Assembly (NCBI GenBank): GCA_017979445.1 | Contig: CM030718.1 | Span: 22,501,021-22,565,020 of the forward strand | Length of the DNA stretch: 64,000 bases | Reading direction: 5' to 3' | Origin: Akebia trifoliata | Lineage: Eukaryota; Streptophyta; Magnoliopsida; Ranunculales; Lardizabalaceae | In this document: in pieces, positions 46,444 to 57,000 of the stretch | How the letters are laid out: every line of letters begins with the position of its first letter | How positions within the stretch are numbered: the stretch's first letter is position 1 | Notes under the pieces: generated by a model | Databases searched by the model: none | What the model was told of the DNA's origin: nothing | Seen by the model: the letters and a program-made list of their open reading frames with translations, nothing else | Program-made: the position numbers and the translations under genes

Positions 46444-46828
46444 GAGCGGTTCGGTAGCCCTAAAGTTTGCCAAGTTTGGTGCCAAACATTTTTTGTAAAT
46501 CACTTTTGATGGGGTAGAAGTTTTGGAATAGGCTGATTTTTTGTGAGGATGATCTCTACGGTGAAGAGATCATCCTCACAAAAAATCAGCTCATTTTGAA
46601 ACTTCTAACCCTAGTTTACAAGTTGAAGAATCTTGGACCGTCCAATTTTTGTAAATCACTTTTGATGGGGTTAGAAGCTTTGGAATAGGCTGATTTTTGG
46701 TGAGAATGATCTCCTCATCATAGAGATCATCCTCACGAAAAATCAGCTCATTCCAAAGCTTGTAACTCATATTTTGAAAAATGTTTGGCACCAAACTTGG
46801 CAAACTTTAGGATTGCTGAACCGTCCCC
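46442..46828 (+). mobile_element. Palindromic element E3
   Basis: Ends are GGGAGCGGTTCGGTAGCCCT and, in reverse, GGGGACGGTTCAGCAATCCT, followed by AAAGTTTGCCAAGTTTGGTG arms. The left arm carries an extra copy of the spacer phrase TTTTTGTAAATCACTTTTGA before the first hairpin. The core hairpins match E1. Confidence 0.8.
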
Positions 46829-46844
46829 TATATATATATATATA

Positions 46845-47187
46845 TAGGATTAGGATCCGTATACACATAAAGCTACTCATAAAGCTACAACGTGTTTTGT
46901 CTTATATAAACAAAAATGTTTGGAATGGGCTGATTTTTTGTGAGGATGATCTCTATGGTGAGGAGATCATCCTTGTCAAAAATCAGCCTATTATTTAGAC
47001 CATCCAATTTTTGTAAATCACTTTTGATGGGGTTAGAAGTTTTGGAATGAGATGATTTTTTGCAAGGATGATCCACTCACCATAGAGATCATCCTCACAA
47101 AAAATCAGCCTATTCCAAATCTTTTTAACCATATAAGACAAAAACGTTGTAGCTTTATGAGTAGCTTTATGTGTCTACGAAACCCCA

Positions 47188-47189
<2 letters not shown>
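46845..47189 (+). mobile_element. Palindromic element E4 with different arms
   Basis: Arms read ACACATAAAGCTACTCATAA then AGCTACAACG, inverted at the right end (TTGTAGCTTTATGAGTAGCT). The two hairpins with the TTTGGAATGGGCTGATTTTT core and the spacer phrase TTTTGTAAATCACTTTTGAT are retained. The extreme ends (GGATTAGGATCC and, reversed, AGGTGGGGTTTC) do not follow the GGGNNNNGTTC pattern of the others. Confidence 0.75.
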
Positions 47190-47241
<52 letters not shown>

Positions 47242-47244
<3 letters not shown>

Positions 47245-47594
47245 GGGCGTTCAATGGCCAACTTTTTGGCAAAACATTTTTCAAAACATGAGTTAGAGAT
47301 TTTGGAATGGGCTGATTTTTGGTGAGAATGATCTCTACGGTGAGGGGATCATCATCACCAAAAATCAGCCCATTCCAAAACTTCTAACCCCATAAAAAAC
47401 AGTTTACAAAAATGGACGGTCCACAATTTTTCAGCTTGAAAACATGGGTTAGAAGTTTTGGAATGGGCTGATTTTTGGTGAGGAGGATCTCCTCACCGTA
47501 GAGATCATCCTCACCAAAAATCAGCCTATTCCAAAACCTCTAACTCATGTTTTGAAAAATATTTTGCCAAAAAGTTTGCCCTTGAACGCTACCC
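47242..47594 (+). mobile_element. Palindromic element E5
   Basis: Arms read GGGGCGTTCAATGGCCAACT then TTTTGGCAAAACATTTTTC; reversed on the right as GGGTAGCGTTCAAGGGCAAA. Both core hairpins and the GGACGGTCC spacer are complete. Confidence 0.8.
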
Positions 47595-47611
47595 ATATAT
47601 ATATATATATA

Positions 47612-47966
47612 GGGGATGGTTCAACAGCCCTAAAGTTCGCCAAGTTTGATGCCAAACATTTTTCAAAATATGGGTTAGAAGCTTTGGAATGAGCTGATTT
47701 TTTGTGAGGGTGATCTCTATGAAGAGGAGATCATCCTCACCAAAAATCAGCCTATTCCAAAATTTCTAACCCCATCAAAAGTGATTTACAAAAATTGGAC
47801 GGTCCACAATTCTTCAACTTGTAAACTAAGGTTAGAAGTTTCAAAATGAGCTGATCATCCTCACAAAAACTCAGCCTATTCCAAAACTTCTAACCCCATC
47901 AAAAGTGATTTACAAAAAATGTTTGGCACCAAACTTGGCAAACTTTAGGGCTGCCGAACCGCTCCC
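47612..47966 (-). mobile_element. Palindromic element E6, E3-type arms, second hairpin truncated
   Basis: Ends are GGGGATGGTTCAACAGCCCT and, reversed, GGGAGCGGTTCGGCAGCCCT. Its right arm carries the extra spacer phrase found in the left arm of E3, so it lies inverted to E3. The second hairpin has lost one stem half (GAGCTGATCATCCTCAC), the only clearly damaged hairpin in the cluster. Confidence 0.75.
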
Positions 47967-47988
47967 ATATATATATATATATAAATAT

Positions 47989-48342
47989 GGGTAGCGTTCA
48001 ATGGCTAACTTTTTGGCAAAACATTTTTCAAAACATGAGTTAGAAGTTTTGGAATGGGCTGATTTTTGGTGAGGATGATCTCTACGGTGAGGAGATCATC
48101 CTCACCAAAAATCAGCCCATTCCAAAACTTCTAACCCATGTCTAGAAGTTGAAAAATCGTGGACCGTCCATTTTTTGTAAACTATTTTTAATGGGGTTAG
48201 AAGTTTTGGAATGGGCTGATTTTTGGTGATGATGATCTCCTGACCGTAGAGATCATCCTCACCAAAAATCAGCCCATTCCAAAACTTCTAACTCATGTTT
48301 TGAAAAATGTTTTGCTAAAAAGTTAGCCATTGAACGGGACCC
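47989..48342 (-). mobile_element. Palindromic element E7, E5-type arms
   Basis: Ends are GGGTAGCGTTCAATGGCTAA and, reversed, GGGTCCCGTTCAATGGCTAA, with TTTTGGCAAAACATTTTTC arms. The spacer is in the GTGGACCGTCC orientation, opposite to E5. Both hairpins are complete. Confidence 0.8.
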
Positions 48343-48359
48343 ATATATATATATATATA

Positions 48360-48418
<59 letters not shown>

Positions 48419-48421
<3 letters not shown>

Positions 48422-48798
48422 TCTCGTTCAGCACCCAACATTTTGCCCAACAATTTGCCCAACATGTTTTGTCCTACATGGGTTAGAAGTTTTGGAATTG
48501 GCTGATTTTTCTTGAGGATGATCTCTATGGTGAGGAGATCATCCTCACCAAAATCAGTCCATTCCAAAACTTCTAACCCCATCACAAATGGTTTACAAAA
48601 AATGGACGGTCCATGATTTTTCAACTTGTAAACATGGGGTTAGAAGTTTTGGAATGGGCTGATTTTTTGTGAGGATGATCTCCTCACCATAGAGATCATC
48701 CTCACCAAAAATTAGCCCATTCCAAAACTTCTAACCCATGTAGGACAAAACATGTTGGACAAATTATTGGGCAAAATGTTGGGTGCTGAACATTTCCC
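48419..48798 (+). mobile_element. Palindromic element E8
   Basis: Ends are GAGTCTCGTTCAGCACCCAA and, reversed, GGGAAATGTTCAGCACCCAA, with CATTTTGCCCAACAATTTG arms that differ from E1 after the first 18 bases. The core hairpins and GGACGGTCC spacer match E1. After the next TA tract, GGGAAATGTTTA (48,819-48,830) is the truncated end of what may be a ninth element. Confidence 0.8.
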
Positions 48799-48990
48799 TA
48801 TATATATATATATATATAGGGAAATGTTTATATATACTTTGGGTAGTCAGTTTTGAAGCAAATATATATATTGAGAGATATATATAATTTTCTTACCTAT
48901 CAGTTTCTAGGGAGCATTTAACACAATAATTTTGCAATTGAGATAATGTTAACGAGGTACATATAGGTTTAGAAGTGAAGAAAGCGATAA

Positions 48991-49248
48991 CCCTAAGTGA
49001 AAACTGGAAAATTCAATAGAAAAAATTGATGGGCCAAAGGCCCACGAATTTTAGAAACTGAATTTTGATGGTATAGGACCGTTGAAATTCTTGATGTTCC
49101 CAGATTTGACAGCTTAGGGCTGTCGAATTTCTCTCATCCTTCATTAATTTGACAGTTTCGACCCGTCGAAAAAAAAATTTTGACAATGAAAAATTCGACA
49201 CCAATTCAACCTCTTAGTTCGTTAAATTTGGGCTTTTTTCACATTGTG
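48991..49248. mobile_element. Non-autonomous CACTA-type element, 258 bp
   Basis: The left end is CCCTAAGTGAAAACTGG and the right end read in reverse is CACAATGTGAAAAAAGCC, both close to a CACTA.GTGAAAA consensus. TAA flanks both sides (48,988-48,990 and 49,249-49,251), a 3-bp target-site duplication as CACTA (En/Spm) elements make. Subterminal motifs (TTTGACAGCTTAGGGCTGTC, GACCCGTCGAAA) are partly inverted repeats. It is far too short for a transposase. Confidence 0.7.
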
Positions 49249-49251
49249 TAA

Positions 49252-50480
49252 GTTGAGTTGGCGAATCTAAAGCAACCCTTGATCATAGACTTTGGGACTC
49301 CGACAGGTGGGATCAACTAAAAAGAGAGGGAAGCACGAGTGCCTATAATGACTTATGAGTGAAAGGAAGTCGTCTTCTTACCATTTAACAATCCTAGCTA
49401 GGAACCTAGCAAAGAGGTATATACCGGAACTAAATTACACTTAACAGGGAAGTTTAAAAGCAACTGTAGTGTGCCAACCAGTAGCAAGGCCCCTTACTCT
49501 ACTCGTCCAAAATAGATGAATTACCAAGCAAGCAAGGATATGAGAGAGAAGTGTACCTTGCAAGATTGTCTTCAAGTATTATAAGTAAGGGAGAATGAGG
49601 TGAGCATATTTTTATAAGCTTTATAATAACTTGCAGTTGTTAATGAATTAATGAGAACTTTGTTTTAGATATCGATATTTTTCATTTACTAGAATTGTAT
49701 TTCTCTTAGAGATGCTTATCTTGGTTAGTTGGTTAGAGGATCATTTAGTTTTATTTTTTGTCCATGTCTGTTCATCTGTTTTTATTTTTTGAGAAAATTG
49801 CACCTATGAGATTGTTTTATTAGAGGTAGGTCTTGTAGACTTCGAAAGCTTGAGTTTGGAAGAGATTCACTCTTTGAGGATCTAAAATGTAACCAACAAG
49901 AGAAGGAAATCACATCAATCTGACACAATATGAACAAGAGCATGAGATGGGAAGAGAGAGATGATTCTGGAGCAATGTGGCCTTTTGGTATGATTACTTT
50001 TCAAACGAAGTAACGATTGAAAGAAATTTTGACGAAAGTTTTTCAGGACTTCACGTTGTATTTTGAGGTGAATTACCCATATATATGTTTTCTTTTTAAT
50101 TTTGTGATCAAATCATGTCATTCTATTTGTAACTACAGCTTGTTCACTTCAAAATTTTGAGAGGGATGATGGAATCCCAAGCCATAAGGATTACCTCCTG
50201 CAACTGCTAGGTTCTTATTGTTGTCGGGGTAGATTGTCTAGGCTATATTTGTTTCCTGTCAATCTTGCTTCCTCGTTGTGGTTGGAGATGTGTGAAAATT
50301 CTATGCAAAATGGATGTTATTAAGTGCATAACATATGTATTCATTAATTTGGGTGTTAAAAGTAATATTGTGTAGTAATAATTTTTTTTACTTGGAAAAA
50401 TAAAAAACGACTGCCTTGGGATGTTGTTTTTTGTCATTTGGCATTACATGTAAACAACAATGGCTCAAACCAGTTGTTTT
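49252..50480. other. Unassigned, no gene seen
   Basis: There is no convincing frame or motif here. The part around 49,490-50,160 reads like retroelement leader or untranslated sequence, but nothing anchors it. Confidence 0.4.
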
Positions 50481-50620
50481 TTCCGACGGATTTTGGCAGT
50501 CGTTTTTACGACATTTTGTTGGTTGTTAATGTCCGTAACTTTCGAAAAGTGACTTCGTTATTAACGACTGTCACTATGACAGCTAGGACAGTCGTTTGTT
50601 GCGACTTTTGACATAGTGTG
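50480..50620. mobile_element. Right end of a CACTA-type element
   Basis: The sequence ends CTTTTGACATAGTG, which in reverse reads CACTATGTCAAAAGTCG, a canonical CACTA terminus. Subterminal repeats of ACGACTGTC and GGCAGTCGTTTTT in both orientations precede it (50,490-50,600). It abuts LINE sequence at 50,621, so it was inserted into a LINE. The left end was not found. Confidence 0.6.
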
Positions 50621-50850
50621 AAATAAATATGATCATTCAACTCCAAGGAATTTTCACAAAGGGCACATCTAGAGACGAAGTGAAATCCCTTTTTGTTAAG
50701 ATTTTCCACTGCCAAAGGCTTGTGTTGAACAGCCAACCCTGAAATGAAACAGTACCTTGGGATTCGGATTTTACTCCATAATATTTTGCACCAAGCCTTT
50801 TTAATGTTCAAAGCTCTAATTGCGTCCATGCAATTTTTGTGGAGAATTTA
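50621..50850 (-). pseudogene. LINE zf-RVT fragment
   Basis: The minus frame reads WCKILWSKIRIPRYCFISGL, then KPLAVENLNKKGF and CALCENSLELNDHIYF. This is the zinc-binding RVT segment and matches 59,200-59,340 in the large LINE. It is cut by the CACTA end at 50,620 and fades beyond 50,850. No other domain of this copy is seen. Confidence 0.75.
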
Positions 50851-51564
50851 TCATTGGCAGTCGGAACCAAATGATTTTATCCTTTTTACCATTCTTTGAA
50901 AGTCTTTGAGAATTAAAGAAGCCACTATTCTCATTCTTGCATTGTATTGGTAACTCAAGTTCGAATCATCTTTATTATATTTTCCCTTTTGCCCTCCTTA
51001 ACCTCTACGACACCGGCTAACTTTAATATATTATTGAGAATTAAAAATTAAACTAAAACATACACGTATCCAAAAGAAAATATCTCATCTAAAAATCATT
51101 ATCTTGTCAAGTTTAAGTATCATAATACCCTTCTAATTGATTAAAATATATGCCTTCTACTTATAAAGAGTACTAAAAGACGTTTATTATTGATGATAAA
51201 AGATATATAATCTCATGATGAAAAGTACACCATGGAATGAATAGAAATCATCACTCATAATAATTTTTTGAGAGATTTACCTGGTAGACCCAACTATTGC
51301 ATTTTTATTACAAAATCTCCCTTGGAGTTCTGAAACTCTAAGGGAACCTTACTTTGTGAAGTTTGTTACTCGTCAAACCTCATTTTATCAAGTTTGTTAC
51401 ACAGTAAACCCTAGAGTGGAGATTCACGTCACGAAATTCAAATTTATGCGATTAATTTGCTACTTGACATATCTTGGATTGAATTCTAACCAAATCAATG
51501 TTTGGAATCTAAAAAAATGACCTGATGTCACAAGTTTATAAAGAAAAAAATTCTAAAAAATTTA
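50851..51564. other. Unassigned AT-rich sequence
   Basis: No gene or recognised repeat. TCCCTTGGAGTTCTGAAACT and CCCTAGAGTGGAGATTCACG are the only non-AT-rich phrases. The 50,980-51,040 part (CCTCTACGACACCGGCTAAC) slightly resembles LINE 3' ends, but the match is too short to call. Confidence 0.4.
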
Positions 51565-51835
51565 AATAAAAAAAAAGTTAATTTTCACAGTTGCATTTTA
51601 ATTTTAAATTTAAGAATTCAGTAGTCATTCATTTTCAAGACTTACAATTAAGTTCAAAAAAGGCTTTTTTTTTTAAATGTTTTCTTTTGAAGAGTTTTTT
51701 CATGAAACCTAAAAATTTGTATTGTTAGATTTCTAATTTGATAACACATGTTAGCCCAAAGATTCTTAGTAAGATTTGAAATCTTACTAAGTTAGTTATG
51801 GTAGCATGATTCATAAAATATGGTTTGCTCAAATA
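51565..51835 (+). repeat. Dispersed repeat with perfect palindrome, copy c
   Basis: It shares ATTTTAATTTTAAATTTAAG and the following segment with copy b (13,440 onward). It contains a perfect 27-bp palindrome at 51,765-51,791 (13-base half-site CTTAGTAAGATTT, one central base). No coding content. Confidence 0.5.
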
Positions 51836-52829
51836 ACAAACAAGATAAAGTAAGGGAGTTTTTGTAATAAAATTGCAACCAATAGGTATGCCCAATAAAT
51901 TGTATTGTTTTTCATGTGATTAAATTTAGATCCAAAAAAATTTTCAAATTTTTTTCCACGTTAGTCATATTTTTAGATTTGAAACATTTGTCACATAATT
52001 AAGATCAACTTTAAAAGAAAATTTCAAATTATTTGTCACATTATTAAGTTTAGATCCGAAAAAAATTCAAAAACCAATTATTTGTCACGTTATTTATTTT
52101 ATTAAATAAAATAACATAATTAAAGTAAAAGATACTCAATATTTGTTTACGAGGTTTTTTACATAATTTGGCAATTACGTCCTCGGGTTCTTACGAACAT
52201 ATTATATATGTACATATTACATCAAACTTATAAACTGATATATAAAATTAAACACAAACATTAAAAGATATTAAAAAAAATTATAATTATTTTCAAATTG
52301 AATTTATACATTTGAATTGATTGTGTCTAATATTTTCGTGATGACTATAATGTAATAGTCGCACATCTTGAACGTCAGTTTTCCTTCAATTTACCTTTGG
52401 ACAATTAGGTCAACGTCGAGTTATAGGCGATAAAATTTGTTCTTCTCGTTACGAGAGATTTTCTAGTTCATATGGATCTAAAGTATCTTCCATAGAAGTT
52501 GCATAACATTATCTATATCTTTCAACACTAAATTCGTTATAAAAAAATTGATATTTATCTTATCTAGTACGTGCATTTTTTTTTTCGCGATTATATACTT
52601 TAAATATCATATTATTAATAGTTAAAATTTTACAACTAATAGTTTTTTGCATTACTTTTTGAATTTTATTTTCTATCCTTGAAACTAATTGCGAATTCTA
52701 AGTAAAACTTTAATTTACGTTGATATGTAATTCAATTATTTTATACTTAATACCTTCTAATAATCTGATTATTGGTTCATACGTAATTTCATTATCCATG
52801 AATTAAAACTTTCATTTGTATTTGATCTT
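51836..52829. other. Unassigned AT-rich sequence
   Basis: I see no gene. Some of it may be the 3' flank of the MULE relic that follows on the minus strand. Short repeats of TTTGTCACATTATTAAGTTT type occur at 51,920-52,090. Confidence 0.4.
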
Positions 52830-53400
52830 ATTATTCTAAAATGAGGTAGCGGAAATTGACTTACTACCCAATAAACTAATGCATATGTTGGATCTTCTTT
52901 TGATATTATCCAATTATATATTTTTAATATTTTCTCTCTTAATTATTTTTAATTTTGTTTTACAATCAATTTTAGTATAACTTTTAACTACTTTTTCTAA
53001 AAGTTTACAAAATAAACCTTATTTATAAGTTTTTTTAAATTTATTTGAAAATGTTGAATACAAAAATAAATGAAATAATGTAGGAAAATATTCAAATATT
53101 ATTCCTTTTTATTTATCTGAAAGAAATGAAACTTTATTAAAATCATAAGGCTTAAGTGACATTCCAAACAATTTAAAAATTATTTCCAAGTATTTTTATT
53201 TTCTTACTCAACTATTGCAGATGCAAGTGAATAAATACTATAATTTAGGTCGTGAGCAATCGCAACAAGCAGTATGCCTTGATATTTATCTTTTAAGAAT
53301 GTATTATTTAATCCTATAGTTGTTAAACATTCATTTTTAAACAAATATAAAAATACATTGAAAATGACTATTTTGATTAATTTTAAGAAAACCAAAGCTT
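52830..53400 (-). pseudogene. MULE (Mutator-like) transposase relic
   Basis: The minus frame 53,204-53,395 reads TTIGLNNTFLKDKYQGILLV then AIAHDLNYSIYSLASAIVE. This matches the conserved MULE transposase core (D-GTHLKGKY-G-LL-A-A-D-N-QI-PLAFA-V). The first catalytic aspartate (D of DGT) is replaced by asparagine or leucine in GLNNTFL, so it is inactive on that ground alone. Further downstream, broken frames (52,830-53,200) contain a DPTYALVYWVVSQF-like segment that could be the later RGARYNIMTSN region. No terminal inverted repeats were identified. Confidence 0.6.
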
Positions 53401-53585
53401 CCTTGATTTGTTTCTAAAATAGTTTAATAATAATATTCAATATTTTTATATGCCTCAACTTTTCAACTATGTACGTATTTCATGATTGATTTTTCCCTTG
53501 CTTTCCAAATTTTTATATATATGATAGATACATTATATCCATCTCTAATATCAACTACTATAGATTGGAGAGAATAAAATTGATT

Positions 53586-54007
53586 ATTTCTTTTTTTTAT
53601 TGATAAGCCGGGGTTGAAGGAACCCCTCCCTAAAAAGCACTACTAACAAGTGTAGATACAAGCATTATCTTTAACAATTCTTAGAAGATCACGAGGAACA
53701 TTAGAATTATCCTGAAATATGAAAAACCCATCCAAATCAACCCCCAATTTTGCTAAAAAATCCGCTGCTCTATTTGCTTCTCTCCATTGGAATTCAAAAT
53801 TACATTCATCAAAGTCTCGGGCTATGACTGCAATCTCCATTAGCATTTTAGCATACTTCCATGAAGGACTAGTCTCACCATTAATGCACTTAATAGAAGA
53901 CAACGAATCTGATGAGATCAAAATTCGTTTGAATTCTTTCTTTTTTGCAAAACGCATTGCTTCAAGTATCGTTTGGAGTTCAATTTGAATTATGTCTCCT
54001 CCCTCGC
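53586..54007 (-). pseudogene. LINE RNase H C-terminal part and poly-A tail
   Basis: This is the 3' end of the large minus-strand LINE that continues at 58,705. The frame at 53,643-53,957 reads MRFAKKKEFKRILISSDSLS, then FEFQWREANRAADFLAKLGV, which carries the later catalytic aspartates of RNase H. Upstream, in the 3-residue gap to the break, lies IIQIELQTILEA, with the catalytic glutamate. Its reading frame joins FAAWNNSE on the other side of the solo LTR at 54,008-58,704. The poly-A tail is the T-run at 53,588-53,598 on the plus strand. Confidence 0.85.
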
Positions 54008-57000
54008 TGTAAAATCCCGAGTTTTTAATTCGTATCTTGAGAAAAAATAAATATTAGAATTTTGAGAAAATCTTGAAAGTGGAACTTAGGGATAAAATCT
54101 TAGGATATTTCTGATCATTTTTAATGGTATCTAACCTCACCATTGGATTCAAAATGAATGAAAAACATACTTTAGCCTGTAAGCACGCTCAAATGTGAGT
54201 CCGAACATAAAAGTTGCAAAATCTTTGATACCGAGTTGGACCGGGCTAAAATAGTGACTTTTTGCTAGAGTAAGAATTGTTAAATTTTGATCATACCATT
54301 GAGTTCATAATGAAAAATTATTGAATATGAAATATTTATTTGTCATTTTTGGAGATCAGAAAGTCGAATTATCGTCAAAAATGAAAATGACGTTAATTTT
54401 CGGGGTCACCTCAGGCAAAAAATGTAAAATTTTGTTATAGATAAAATTTATAAAAATTAACCATACCATTAGATCAGGAACAAAAAATTAGATAAAATAC
54501 AGTATTCATATGTCAGTTTTGGAGTCCGGATGGTCAAGTTATCGTAGATCGAAACTATAGGCGAAATACCGATTTCGTCCTAAATGTTATATAAATAAAA
54601 TTTTAATTTTTTTTTTAAACTGGTCTTCTCCAACCCGTCTAACAGCCAACGCAATTTTATAAAAAAAAAAATTATTTTTTTTCAAATCTTCCACCTCAGA
54701 TCTCTCACAAACGACTTGCCGTCGTTAACTGACGTAGAAGGGAGAAACGTCCGCAGTCATGTTCTCTACAAAACTCACCCAACCTCTTTCCATTTCACTT
54801 TCTTTTTCTTCCAATATCTTCAAAAATCAGTAGTATTTATATATGGGGATTTCGAAACTTTGACCTCGGATTTCATCCGTTTTGGGATCAAATCGTCCTC
54901 CGTCGTAGAAGGGAGAAAGGACGACGGCATCAAGATCTTCGAAATCACCAGGTCAGATTAAAAAATCAACCGCTTCAAAATCCGATCTGTCTCAATTTTT
55001 GAAATTATCGTTTCGATTTTCGTGTATGCACTTCTATCATTTCGCATATAGATAGTAAGGAACTCTCAATTTCTATTAGTAATCGTAGATTGTAAAAATT
55101 GCATTTAGAATTTTATTAAAAATTTGTGGTGAGTTTCCAAAAATATAGAATTCAATCGGTTATTTCAAATTCACGCCAGAACTTGCATATTTGATATGTT
55201 TAATTGTATTTTTTAACAAATTATATGTGGGTAGGATATTTCAACAGGCTATTTTTGTCAGTTGGGTCCTGTGCACCGTTCGGACCCCGCTTTGATCTAA
55301 GGATTGTACTTTTCCAATATTATTGATGAAAATGAATTTCATAATTGAAAAAAAAATTTTAATTTTCAATGAACTCAAATTGAGTTGATGAATATCAGAA
55401 AGTGGATATTTTATTTGAAAGATTGAAAACGGTAAAATGTCAGAGTCACACCCGAGGGGTGATGTCTGCATTTTACATTATTGTGTTGTGTGTAGGCTGG
55501 TGAACAGATATCCAGGGATAATGTTACTGGTTGCATGTTTATTTACTTTCTGTTAGTGCGAGGCGCTGTTTACTTTTTCGTTCTGTTATTTATTTTAGGT
55601 CGATGGCCACAATAGCATGGTAGGAAACTAGATATCCATTCTCAACCCTGTAATGTTAATTTCTTATTTGTTTTCCAAATAAATTTCTTGTTAGTTTTCA
55701 AAGTAAAGAATGATATGTATATATAGCTATTTTGTGAACTGTTAAAGAACTTATAAATGCCTGAAGGGATAGTGCATCATATCAGCTGGAGTGGTGTATT
55801 ATCCTGATGTACGGTAGGGACCACCAAGCTCATATGTGGTATGGGACGCTGAAAGCGCCCTCGATCCGCTGGGTGCGCGGATCCGCTTTTGACCCTTGAG
55901 GTTTGGGAGTCGCCACCTAGTTGTTAAGGTCTAGGAACCAAACTGACTCTAAAAAAGGCAAACTAATCTACGAAAGAGAAAAAGAGTCCGGGGATCACGT
56001 TACAGGGTTGGAAGGTGTCAGGCACCAACCCCGCCCGGTCAAAACCGGTCTCTACTAACGTCCCAAATAAATCACATTGCTAAAAACCTAGATAAAAATA
56101 AAAATAAAAAATTTTATACCTTTCCGATAGCAAGGATTTTGTTCCCTCAGATCTGACAAAAATAGCTCCTTGTACCGTACTCTCTTGCTTCGTTCTGTCT
56201 CCGGATTTGATTTCGGATCTCCAAGACAAGGTATCTCCTTATTTTTGGATCTGAACTCTTCAAGTTTGTTGCGGATTTTGGGATGTTTTTGGAAGACTTT
56301 TAGGCGTTCTTTAGGCTAAAATCGAAAGAGGGATGTTAGGTAAGGAGTTGGGACTCCAAAACTAGGGTTTATGGGAGGCTAGGGGGACTTCTAGACCTAC
56401 TTCTCTTAGGGTTTATGATTTGATACGAAAATAGGGTGTGAGCACCTCTATTTATAGATGTTTTTAGGGGTTGATTTGGATAGAGTTAGTATTTAATTAG
56501 AGTTCTTTTAATTAGAGTTGTGTTTTAGTTAGACTTATTTTAGGTAGAATTGTGTTTTATTTAGAATTGTTTTTAAGTTAGAACTCTATTAGATTGAATT
56601 ATTATTTAATTAGAACTCTATTATGACTTTTAATGTTTTGACTTTAGTCTTAATTGATTGACTTTTAATATCTTGACTTCAGTCTTGCTTAATTGACTTT
56701 AATTTTGATTTTAGTCTCACTTGATTGACTTTAATACCTTGACATTTGTCTTGCTTGATTGACTTTTAATTTTTGGAGAACCCCCCTCTAAAATATCTTT
56801 AATTCTTTGGATCCCCAAATGGAGGGGTCCTTAAAGAAATATCTCACGAACCCTCAACAATTTTACTTGAAAACTCGATTGATCGATTTCTTCGGTTCAA
56901 AATTTTAAATTAATTTCATTAATGTTTCACTTTAATTATTTAATGTTTTATTTATTAATTTCGAATTTTTTAATTATGAAAATTGTGAAATTATCGTTTT

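Noticed and set aside
46591..48624. Open frames of 60-121 aa across the palindrome cluster
   Set aside because: They are chance translations of hairpin stems and TA repeats (runs of YIYI), repeated only because the DNA is repeated.
49252..50620. One CACTA element spanning 49.2-50.6 kb
   Set aside because: Both termini seen at 49,248 and 50,620 are right ends, and the 48,991-49,248 unit already has its own two ends and TSD.
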